DNA of 64,000 bases from JAXHLG01 sp964505305 (GTDB lineage: Bacteria > Patescibacteriota > Minisyncoccia > Moranbacterales > DUUL01), in contig CAZDHE010000001.1 in the NCBI GenBank assembly GCA_964505305.1, positions 1-64,000 of the forward strand, read 5' to 3'. Below are positions 26,311 through 34,041 of the stretch, piece by piece (position 1 is the stretch's first letter; every line of letters begins with the position of its first letter). The notes beneath the pieces are model-generated. The model did no database searches, was not told where the DNA came from, and saw only the letters and a program-made list of their open reading frames with translations. A program made the position numbers and the translations under genes.

Positions 26311-26332
26311 ATTTTGATAAAGATTGGAATGA

Positions 26333-28066
26333 TTAAACTTCGATGATAACAGGAAGCACCATAGGACGTCGTTGAGTTTTCTGGAATAGAAATTTACCAA
26401 CTGAATCTCGAATGTTATTCTTTATGTATTCCCAATTGGGTTCGGCTTCTTTGGAAACCACTTCGTTGATAATTTTTTTTACCTTTGATTTGGTTTCATT
26501 TACTAAATCGAAATTTTCTTTAACGTAGATAAAGCCTCGAGAAGCCACTTGAGGCTCCCCTATTACCTTCCTTTTTTCTTTGTCAACAATAGAAATAATG
26601 GTAAACATTCCATCCTCGGCTAATAACTGCCTGTCTCTTAGGACTACGTTGCCTACATCGCCGATTCCCAGTCCATCTACCATAACAAAAGAGGCGGGGA
26701 CTTTTTCGTTGGAAACTCTGCCGTGTTGCTTATTGTCAAAATCAAATACTCGTCCGTTTTCTCCTATTAAGGTATTTTCTTTCTTCATACCCACGGCTTC
26801 TCCCAGCTCTCCATGGATTTTGAGCATATAGTAAGTTCCGTGAATAGGGATAAGGTACTTAGGTCGGACTAGATTTATCATCATTTTTAAATCTTCCTGT
26901 CTGGCATGTCCACCCGTGTGAATATCCATCATCTTGTAATGAATAACGTTGGCTCCCTTTTTGTAAAGAGTGTCTTTTAATCCCTGAACAGTTCTTTCGT
27001 TTCCCGGAATTACTGAGGAAGAAAAAACAATTGTATCTCCGTGATGAACACGAATATACTTATGTTCATTGTTAACAATCCTCATCAAAACAGCATTGCC
27101 TTCCCCCTGAGCTCCCGTGCAAAGAATAGCTATTTTGCTGTCAGGATATCTATGCATTTCTTTGACATCTATAAACACTGACTTTTTAGCGTTGATATAA
27201 CCCATTTTTTTGGCAACTTCTACGATGTTTTTCATGGAATATCCTTCAACGACGATTTTTCTTCCAAATTTTTCAGCAACTTCTACAAATTCTTGAATAC
27301 GGCTTACCAGCGAAGAAAAAGTAGCCGCAATTACTCTTCCGCGAGCTTCTTTAAAGATATTTTCAATATTCTTTTTAATTTCCGACTCGGAAATACTATA
27401 ACCGGGTGTTTGAGAGTCAGTGCTGTCTGACATTAAAGCTAAAACCCCTTCAGAGCCCAGTCTGGCAATTTTAGAAATATCCGCCGGAACGTCTCCTACG
27501 GGAGAGTGATCAAATTTAAAATCTCCGGTGTGCATAACATTACCGACCGGAGTTCTTAGGAAAAGTCCAACGGCATCCGGTATGGAGTGATTAACATGAA
27601 AAAATTCCACGTTAAAAGCACCCAAAGACATTTTATCTATTTTGCGGATTTTTTTGATATTAAGAGGGGTTTGATCTTTATAATCCTCTTGTCTTTGCAA
27701 AATAATTCCCCTGGTCAATTCCGTTGCGTAAATCGGCGGATTTCCCAACTCGGGTATTATCTGAGGAATAGCTCCGATATGATCGAAGTGGCCATGAGTT
27801 ATAAATACTCCCCTGATTTTTTTCTTGTTTTTCTTTAAGTAATCGATATTGGGGATAATATAGTCAATGCCCATCATTTTTTCCTCCGGGAACATTAAAC
27901 CGCAATCCACAATAATAATATCATTGCCGTATTCAAATACGGTCATATTTCTGCCGATTTCCTCCAAGCCTCCCAAGGGAATAATCCTTAGTTTCTTGGC
28001 GGCTTGTCCATCGGTGTTTTTCTTGGCGGCTTGTTTATTATTGTTGCCGCTTTTCTTTTCTGTCAT
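26333..28066 (-). CDS. rnj: ribonuclease J
   Basis: A 577-residue metallo-beta-lactamase/beta-CASP ribonuclease that degrades and matures mRNA and rRNA. The zinc motif THGHFDHIGAIPQ (about residues 88-100) has Phe where Glu is more usual; the metal ligands remain. HVNHSIPDA, MHTGDFKFDHSP and the beta-CASP MSDSTDSQTPG segment are intact. The first ~25 residues are Lys/Asn-rich, and the C-terminal domain is present. RNase E is not seen in the window. Single gene; its upstream gap holds strong inverted repeats. Confidence 0.95.
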   Translation of the reverse strand: MTEKKSGNNNKQAAKKNTDGQAAKKLRIIPLGGLEEIGRNMTVFEYGNDIIIVDCGLMFPEEKMMGIDYIIPNIDYLKKNKKKIRGVFITHGHFDHIGAIPQIIPELGNPPIYATELTRGIILQRQEDYKDQTPLNIKKIRKIDKMSLGAFNVEFFHVNHSIPDAVGLFLRTPVGNVMHTGDFKFDHSPVGDVPADISKIARLGSEGVLALMSDSTDSQTPGYSISESEIKKNIENIFKEARGRVIAATFSSLVSRIQEFVEVAEKFGRKIVVEGYSMKNIVEVAKKMGYINAKKSVFIDVKEMHRYPDSKIAILCTGAQGEGNAVLMRIVNNEHKYIRVHHGDTIVFSSSVIPGNERTVQGLKDTLYKKGANVIHYKMMDIHTGGHARQEDLKMMINLVRPKYLIPIHGTYYMLKIHGELGEAVGMKKENTLIGENGRVFDFDNKQHGRVSNEKVPASFVMVDGLGIGDVGNVVLRDRQLLAEDGMFTIISIVDKEKRKVIGEPQVASRGFIYVKENFDLVNETKSKVKKIINEVVSKEAEPNWEYIKNNIRDSVGKFLFQKTQRRPMVLPVIIEV

Positions 28067-28203
28067 AATTTATTAATTCAATTATTAGATTTATTGCAAA
28101 AATAGGCTCAATTAAAAACAGCAGTCTTTTTTTGAAAATTTTTGCATTTAAATTGTTTAAAAACTGGCAATAAAGCTTTTTCTTTTAAAGCAAAGCTTAA
28201 TGC

Positions 28204-28219
28204 TATAGAAATTTCTATA
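28204..28219. other. 16-bp perfect palindrome
   Basis: TATAGAAATTTCTATA is perfectly self-complementary and lies about 140 bp upstream of the RNase J start. Could be an operator-like site or part of a leader. Confidence 0.4.
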
Positions 28220-28302
28220 TGGTCTTGCTATTAAAGATACTTTTAAATTAAACCAATTTTTATAAAATTTTAGTTTATGAAGATCGATTCTTAGTAATTT
28301 AA

Positions 28303-28374
28303 AAACCGAATTAAACCAAATCTTTACAAGCAAAGAATGTTTGCAAAGATTTAGTTTAATCTTAAAACCGGTTT
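28303..28374. other. 72-bp cruciform-forming inverted repeat
   Basis: Four nested complementary blocks can form a long hairpin: AAACCG/CGGTTT, TTAAAC/GTTTAA, AAATCTTT/AAAGATTT and CAAGC/GTTTG, around a seven-base loop. No coding ORF or T-run is attached. It sits between rnj and the isomerase gene, both transcribed leftward. The remainder of the 28067-28448 gap is A/T-rich with no gene. Confidence 0.5.
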
Positions 28375-28448
28375 ATTCAAAATTTTGCAAAACCTTGTTT
28401 TAAATTAATCTTTTGTTCAATTTGTCTTTAATCGGGCGCCTCAATTTT

Positions 28449-29432
28449 TTAAGAAAGTTTCTTTTTGAACTCCTCCACCATTTCCACCGGAGTAGGATCT
28501 TGATTGTATTCCAAAGCCAGGTAGTAGGATAACCAATCACCTAAAACCAGTGAATAGAGAATTTTTTCCAAATAATCCTCTCCCATAATGGGAATAATTT
28601 CGGTTGTAATCCCTTTTGCTTGATAAAGTTTGGAAGTCAACTCCATTCTTTCCTTAACTCTTTCTTCATCTGCGGAGTCTTTTAAGATAAAAACAATGTA
28701 ATCGTTTTTTGGCAAGGAAAAACCAAGCATTTCATTATGATTCAACTCCGGAAAATAGTTCCAAAAAGCCGGCGACTTGGAATTTTCATTTATTTTAATT
28801 TTCCAATTTCGCGCCACTGTCTTAAATTGACTAGAGGAATAGATAACCGGAATTTTATTTTTAGCTTTTTTAGCCAATTCTTCACCCAAAACTTCTGTTT
28901 TGCGAGAATCTATTTTTGGAAACCTATTTATTGTATCAGAAAGTTTTAAGTTTGTCAATACTTTATGCATGGCGGCAAAAGCGTAAGTGTTGGCATAGCG
29001 AGGCTGAAAATGGGGAAAATCTATTTTGTATTTAACATGCGGGATTTTGTTTTCCTTGGCGATTTTCTCCACTTCTCCTCCCTCGGAGAAAGCCACAATG
29101 GAAGCTTTTGTTTTTAAAGCTTGCCGAAAGCAAGAAATTGTTTCTTCCGTATTTCCGGAGTAGGAGGATATGAAAATTAAAGAATCTTGATTTGCTTGAG
29201 GGGGCAGACTATAATCCCTTACTATTGAAATGGGCAAAGAAAAAGTCTTTTCCCGGTGGTTTAGGTAGGAGGATAAAAGATCTGCCGGCAAAGCGGACCC
29301 GCCCATTCCGCAAATTATTAAATTAGTAAAATTATCCTTTTTTACCGGTTTTATTTTTTCAGCAAATTTTTTACCTACTTGTAATTGATTGGGATATTCC
29401 AAAATGATTTGGCGTAAGTTATATTTATCCAT
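28449..29432 (-). CDS. bifunctional phosphoglucose/phosphomannose isomerase
   Basis: A 327-residue SIS-domain sugar isomerase of the archaeal/CPR type. It interconverts glucose-6-phosphate or mannose-6-phosphate with fructose-6-phosphate. The first SIS domain shows IICGMGGSALPADLL and the phosphate-binding SYSGNTEETISCF. The C-terminal bact-PGI_C part includes ELNHNEMLGF and ALEYNQDPTPVEMVEEFKKKL. Normal length. It likely supplies the sugar-phosphate pool for wall precursors and RmlA-type products. Single gene. Confidence 0.9.
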   Translation of the reverse strand: MDKYNLRQIILEYPNQLQVGKKFAEKIKPVKKDNFTNLIICGMGGSALPADLLSSYLNHREKTFSLPISIVRDYSLPPQANQDSLIFISSYSGNTEETISCFRQALKTKASIVAFSEGGEVEKIAKENKIPHVKYKIDFPHFQPRYANTYAFAAMHKVLTNLKLSDTINRFPKIDSRKTEVLGEELAKKAKNKIPVIYSSSQFKTVARNWKIKINENSKSPAFWNYFPELNHNEMLGFSLPKNDYIVFILKDSADEERVKERMELTSKLYQAKGITTEIIPIMGEDYLEKILYSLVLGDWLSYYLALEYNQDPTPVEMVEEFKKKLS

Positions 29433-29504
29433 ATTTTGTTATTAGCAATTAAATTTTTAAAATAATTTACTTTGCGCTTAAGTTTAAAAATTAATTTGAC
29501 GCTT

Positions 29505-31277
29505 TTATTTTTTCACTCTTTTAGTGTTTATATACCATTGGTTTGCTTGTTGAAATCTATGGGCCGGGTTGGTTATGAAGTTTGTTTCCAGTCCTTTTAT
29601 TTTGTCATTTAAAATGTAAACATAATTAGCGCTAAACAGGAAGGTGGCGGGAACTTCTTTAGCCATCTCTTTTTCAAATTCTTGATATTTTTCTTGCCTG
29701 TTTTCCGTGGAAGCTAATTTTCTTGCTTCTTCTAAAATTTCATCCACTTCTTCTTCGTCAAAGAGAGACAAATTTTTCCCGGGATCATTTTTTTCCGAAG
29801 AGTGCCAGAAATGATAGGGATCCGGATCATTTCCCGAATACTCCTGTCCGAAAAGCAGTGATTCGTAGTCTCTGGTTTTTATGTAATTTTGCTGAATGTC
29901 ATTTATTTCCAAGGAGTTTATTTCTACTTTAGCGCCTATATCTTCCCAGCGTTTTTTAATTATTTGAGCAGTCTTATCCAGAGTTTCCCAGTTGGCGCAG
30001 GTTAATTCAATTTTTAATTCTTGGTCATCTTTTTTCCTGATTCCGTCGTCTTGCTTTTCCCATCCGGCTTCGTCGAGAACTTCCCGAGCCTTTTCAACAT
30101 TATAGGAGTATTTTTCTATATTATCCGGTGTGGAAGAAAAAGCTCCAAAAGAATTTAAAATAGGTGAATAAACCTTCTCTGCATGGCCGTGGAAAACTTC
30201 TTTTATAAGCGATTCTCTGTCTATGGAATAAGAAAGAGCTTTTCTTACATTTTCGTCAGATAAGGGTTTTGAATTGGTTTGGTTGTAAAAAACCGCAAAA
30301 TAACGAGGAATTCTAAAAGATTTAACGTTGGTATTTTCGCTGTTTTCAAAAGAAGAAAGTTTGTTGTAGGAAAAAGGACCAAAGCCACTTATCTCTCTTT
30401 TATTATAAGCTTGGAACAGCTCTTCTTCCGAGGTGTAGAAATTAAAATTGATCTTTTCTAAATAAGGGGTTTTTTCATGGTAATTATCGTTAGAAACCAG
30501 CTGATAGGAAATAATATTGTCTTGTTCATCTTTTTCCATTTCCGAAAACTCAAAAGGACCCGATCCAACTGGCTTTAGATTAAACTCGCTTGTTAGGAAA
30601 TTACTTGAAGAGACACTTTTGAAGATATGTTTTGGTAAAATACCAAAGGTTAGTTTATTTAAAAAAGGACTGTAAGGCTCCTGCAGGGTAAATTTAATTT
30701 TATGCTCATCTTCAATTTCAGCTTCCACGTCTTGAAAATCTCCTCTTAGAGTGCTTTTAAATTGAGGATTTTTTATTAAATTTACTGTGAAATAAATGTC
30801 TTCAGAGGTTAACTTCTCTCCGTCGTGCCATTTGACGTCTTCTTTTAGATTTAGCGTATAAGTTTTTCTGTCTTCTGAAATCTCGTAGTTTTTCACCAAG
30901 TCTTCTTTTATCTTGGCATTTTCATCGTATTTAAACAAAGAAGAAAATACCAGGCCGCTTATAGTGGCGTCGACTTCATTGGCTTGGCTCAAGAGAGGGT
31001 TTATATAAACAGGCTTTCCGGTTATTCCTTCCGTGTATTCTCCGCCGGAAGCGGGAATCTCCTTGGTAGAGGAAAAATAATAATAGACAGACCATCCGGC
31101 TAAACCTGAGACAAGCAGAAAAATAGCAAAATAAAGGGCTAATTTTTCTTTTTTGTCAAATATTTTAGCCAAGGTAATTTTTCGAGACGCTTTATGGTGA
31201 TGCTCTGCTTGGCCTGTTTGAGTCTTATTTGATTTAAAATCTGAATTTAAAGAAGAATTATTCTTTTTTTCTCTCAT
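29505..31277 (-). CDS. ABC transporter substrate-binding protein, peptide (SBP_bac_5) family
   Basis: A 590-residue family 5 solute-binding protein. An unusual ~45-residue polar N-terminus precedes a membrane segment (LALYFAIFLLVSGLAGWSVYYYF), so it is anchored by a transmembrane helix and not by a lipobox. Family landmarks are PVYINPLLSQANEVDATISGLVFSSL, VKWHDGEKLTSEDIYFT and the C-terminal ANYVYILNDKIKGLE. Peptides or nickel are typical ligands; no permease or ATPase gene is in the window. It starts 4 bp after secG. Confidence 0.88.
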   Translation of the reverse strand: MREKKNNSSLNSDFKSNKTQTGQAEHHHKASRKITLAKIFDKKEKLALYFAIFLLVSGLAGWSVYYYFSSTKEIPASGGEYTEGITGKPVYINPLLSQANEVDATISGLVFSSLFKYDENAKIKEDLVKNYEISEDRKTYTLNLKEDVKWHDGEKLTSEDIYFTVNLIKNPQFKSTLRGDFQDVEAEIEDEHKIKFTLQEPYSPFLNKLTFGILPKHIFKSVSSSNFLTSEFNLKPVGSGPFEFSEMEKDEQDNIISYQLVSNDNYHEKTPYLEKINFNFYTSEEELFQAYNKREISGFGPFSYNKLSSFENSENTNVKSFRIPRYFAVFYNQTNSKPLSDENVRKALSYSIDRESLIKEVFHGHAEKVYSPILNSFGAFSSTPDNIEKYSYNVEKAREVLDEAGWEKQDDGIRKKDDQELKIELTCANWETLDKTAQIIKKRWEDIGAKVEINSLEINDIQQNYIKTRDYESLLFGQEYSGNDPDPYHFWHSSEKNDPGKNLSLFDEEEVDEILEEARKLASTENRQEKYQEFEKEMAKEVPATFLFSANYVYILNDKIKGLETNFITNPAHRFQQANQWYINTKRVKK

Positions 31278-31281
31278 GTTT

Positions 31282-31515
31282 TTAATTAATGGTTTGAGTG
31301 GATAGGATAAGGGATGCCAGGGAATTGAGTATAAATAAAGTTCCCAAAATGGCGGAAACCCAAAAGAGAAACTTCTCTATCCCTCTCTTGGTGTGGAAGC
31401 CGCCGAAGCCGCCTCCGAAAGTTGCTGATAGCCCCGAACCCCTGTTTTGCATTAAAATCGATGTCGCTAAAAGCAGGGAAATGGCAAGTTGAAAATAAGA
31501 TAAAAATTGCAACAT
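31282..31515 (-). CDS. secG: protein translocase subunit SecG
   Basis: A 77-residue protein with two membrane helices separated by the typical glycine-rich loop MQNRGSGLSATFGGGFGGF. It belongs to the SecYEG channel for protein export. It starts a leftward operon with the substrate-binding protein 4 bp downstream, a pairing that links export and a secreted binding protein only by position. Length is normal for SecG. Confidence 0.9.
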   Translation of the reverse strand: MLQFLSYFQLAISLLLATSILMQNRGSGLSATFGGGFGGFHTKRGIEKFLFWVSAILGTLFILNSLASLILSTQTIN

Positions 31516-31678
31516 TTTCAGTGTTTAAATTTTAAGAAATACAAAATTATTTATTGAAACAGAATTAATTTTATACTTTTTTGAGCTTGCTTTCTAAAAA
31601 AGCTAATTCCAATTCACCCAAAAGAAGCATTCTATCAAATTTTAATTCCAGCCTTTAATTTAATTGGTAGATTTACAA

Positions 31679-32038
31679 TTATTCTTCTATGAAATAAGAA
31701 AGCAAATAGTTTACCAAACTTATTACCAGAACGCCCCAAAAAGCAGCCCAAAATCCTTCAATGGCGAAACTCGGCAGCAAAAAGGAGACAAAAAACAATA
31801 GACTAATGTTGATAATAATTGTAAATAAACCAAAAGTCAAAATTATAAAAGGCAGAGAGAATAAAACCAGGACGGGTTTTATTAAGACATTTACCACGCC
31901 CAACAATGCTCCGCTCAAAAGTAAATTGGGCATATTGATTTCCATGCTAATACCATCAATAAACCGAACTGCGGCGTAAATAGCCAGAGCATTAGTCAGG
32001 GTGTGCAAAACAGCTTTTACTGTTATTTTTTTTATCAT
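31679..32038 (-). CDS. YvlD/phage-holin-4_2 family membrane protein
   Basis: A 119-residue membrane protein with four hydrophobic segments. It matches the PF04020 type (YvlD-like, also called phage holin family 4_2): AVRFIDGISMEINMPNLLLSGALLGVVNVLIKPVL followed by LPFIILTFGLFTIIINISLL. The name is historical; there is no phage context here. Function in bacteria is unknown, with some members tied to envelope stress. Single gene. Confidence 0.8.
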   Translation of the reverse strand: MIKKITVKAVLHTLTNALAIYAAVRFIDGISMEINMPNLLLSGALLGVVNVLIKPVLVLFSLPFIILTFGLFTIIINISLLFFVSFLLPSFAIEGFWAAFWGVLVISLVNYLLSYFIEE

Positions 32039-32089
32039 AGATTGAGTAAAATTTTGCTCACAAATTGGTAATACGAAAATTTTTTAAAA

Positions 32090-32590
32090 TTATTTTTTTT
32101 CAAAAAAGTTTTTATAATTGCTGAGGTTGATAAATTCATCAGCTTCCTCTATCAACTTATGAGAGGAGCTTTCCTCAAAAGCCATAACTTCAACTCTAAC
32201 CCCCTTGGTGTATTGCAAGAATTTGACTAGAGGGACATAATCTCCATCTCCGCTAACCAAAACTATTACATCCAAATTTCCTGCCAGTTTTATAGCATCG
32301 ATGGTAATGCCTACGTCCCAATCGCCCTTCTTTGCGCCTCCTTTAAAAATTTGCAATTCCTTGGTCTTGACTTCATAGCCGGCTTCCTTTAGGGAGTCAA
32401 AAAATTTCTCTTCCAAGCCCCCCTGAGTAGTTATTCCATAGGCTATAGCCCGGATGAGCTTTCTACTGGAAGAAGAGAACTTTAAAATTTCTTTAAAGTT
32501 GGTTTTTTTGCGGTGGATTTCTTTAGCGCTATAGTACATATTTTGTATGTCTATAAGTACACCCACCCTTTGATCGGGAAATCTGGACAT
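32090..32590 (-). CDS. NYN domain protein (LabA/DUF88)
   Basis: A 166-residue PIN-like NYN domain, a putative metal-dependent RNase. The acidic positions are visible in VGVLIDIQNMYYSAKE (start), KKGDWDVGITIDAI (middle) and VLVSGDGDYVPLVKFL (near residue 115). Proteins of this kind are stand-alone LabA-like enzymes, with RNA processing the usual guess. The start ATG is complementary to 32588-32590. It does not clearly share an operon with neighbours. Confidence 0.88.
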   Translation of the reverse strand: MSRFPDQRVGVLIDIQNMYYSAKEIHRKKTNFKEILKFSSSSRKLIRAIAYGITTQGGLEEKFFDSLKEAGYEVKTKELQIFKGGAKKGDWDVGITIDAIKLAGNLDVIVLVSGDGDYVPLVKFLQYTKGVRVEVMAFEESSSHKLIEEADEFINLSNYKNFFEKK

Positions 32591-32856
32591 AATTTATTTT
32601 TTAATGTTTTGAAAATATCCTCAAGGAATGCAATGTAGCACCCTTTTCTTTTAATGTAGTTTAGTAATTGGACGCGAAATTATTTCAATAAGCCTTTAAT
32701 GAAATTTAGCGATAACGTATAATTGAAATAGCTTTTATGTTCAGTGAAAATTTTTTTGAGTTGTTTTGCTTCCAGATTTCGGTAAGCTTTCTTGCCGTTT
32801 AAGAGTAGCATAGGTTTTCGCAAAGACTGGACTAAAAAATCAACTCCAAATTAGCC

Positions 32857-33126
32857 TTAGCTTTTGATTTTAAGCTTCTTGGTTATTTCCAAATATTTTT
32901 CCTCGTTTCTTTCTTTGAGGAATTGAAGAAGTTTTTTCCTTTGCTGCACCATTCCCAAAAGGCCCTTGCGAGAGTGCTTGTCTTTGGGATTTTCTTTTAA
33001 GTGGGAGGTTAGATTTTTGATTTTTTCAGTAAATAAAGCAATTTGATACTCAGCTGAACCGCTGTCTTTTTCGTGGGTTTTATAATTCTTGGTTACCCGT
33101 TGCTTTTTTTGCTTGTCTAATGTCAT
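32857..33126 (-). CDS. rpsO: 30S ribosomal protein uS15
   Basis: An 89-residue ribosomal protein S15 that binds the central domain of 16S rRNA. Family blocks GSAEYQIALFTEKIKNLTSHLKENPKDKHSRKGLLGMVQQRKKLLQFL are present and the length is exactly typical. pnp, its usual neighbour elsewhere, is not here. Single gene on the minus strand. The flanking gaps (32591-32856 and 33127-33403) hold no gene that I can support. Confidence 0.97.
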   Translation of the reverse strand: MTLDKQKKQRVTKNYKTHEKDSGSAEYQIALFTEKIKNLTSHLKENPKDKHSRKGLLGMVQQRKKLLQFLKERNEEKYLEITKKLKIKS

Positions 33127-33310
33127 AATCTCTTCACCGCCTCGCCGGATTTGATTCGCAAATTCGCTACGAGGAAGCTTGATGGTTAAGTTATTAAATT
33201 TTTTTAAGATTCAGGCATTTCTTGTTAAATTGCCTCAAACCTTCCTACGTATTAAAGTAACACAAAGAAATAAATTTAGCAATAGTTTAAATAATTTGAA
33301 TTACTAAATA

Positions 33311-33336
33311 TGATTACAAGGATTGATTACAAGGAT
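33311..33336. repeat. 13-bp tandem duplication
   Basis: TGATTACAAGGAT occurs twice in direct tandem (33311-33323, 33324-33336), about 70 bp upstream of the phosphoesterase start. Confidence 0.6.
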
Positions 33337-33403
33337 AATGAAATTCTAATATAAACTATTCGAAAGGTTTTGCATCTTCTTATTTTATGTTACACTAAAA
33401 ATA

Positions 33404-33892
33404 ATGAATCTGGCAAGCTATAAAGACAAAAGAGATTTTAGTTCTACGATTGAACCGGAAGGCGGGAGGCGTAGTTCTTCCGGAAATCGGTTTGTGGTTC
33501 AGAAGCATCGAGCTTCTCGTTTACATTTTGATTTTAGGTTGGAGATGGAGGATGAACAATCTAAAGAAGTAGTGCTTAAATCTTGGGCTATACCTAAAAA
33601 TGTTCCCGTTCAAGGCGGGATAAAACATTTGGCTATTCAAACAGAAGATCATCCGGTGGAATATTTGGATTTTGAAGGCAAAATTCCGGAAGGCAATTAT
33701 GGAGCCGGGGAAGTGGAAATTTGGGACAAAGGAAAATGGGGATTAATGAAGGGTTCTTTTGGGGAAGAAATGTTGAAATTTAATCTATTTGGAGATAAAT
33801 TAAAAGGGAGATATATTATGATAAAAACCAAGAAATATGGGAGCGGTAAAAAAGAAAATGATAAATATTGGCTAATATGGAAAAAAGAATAG
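33404..33892 (+). CDS. stand-alone LigD-type 3'-phosphoesterase
   Basis: A 162-residue protein equal to the phosphoesterase domain of DNA ligase D (PF13298). That domain trims 3' ends by removing a ribonucleoside and phosphate. Signature segments are VVQKHRASRLHFDFRLE, SWAIPKNVP, EDHPVEYLDFEGKIPEGNYGAGEVEIWDKG and a final YWLIWKK. The His/Asp metal-site residues seen in family members are in place. No ligase, primase or Ku gene is in the window, so it acts alone or with factors elsewhere. Confidence 0.88.
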   Translation: MNLASYKDKRDFSSTIEPEGGRRSSSGNRFVVQKHRASRLHFDFRLEMEDEQSKEVVLKSWAIPKNVPVQGGIKHLAIQTEDHPVEYLDFEGKIPEGNYGAGEVEIWDKGKWGLMKGSFGEEMLKFNLFGDKLKGRYIMIKTKKYGSGKKENDKYWLIWKKE

Positions 33893-34041
33893 CCGAATAA
33901 GAGGTTTTTATCGATCATAACAGCTAAGCAAATTAAATATTTTTTGATTTAAGGCCGGTCCGGGATGTTTGATTATGAATACTTAAGATCTCGGAAGAGA
34001 GACTGTTAACTTTTACTGGTTTTAGAATAAATTTTTAAAAA

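Noticed and set aside
31679..32038. Phage holin
   Set aside because: The YvlD/PF04020 family carries a holin name, but there are no lysis or phage genes nearby; treated as a cellular membrane protein.
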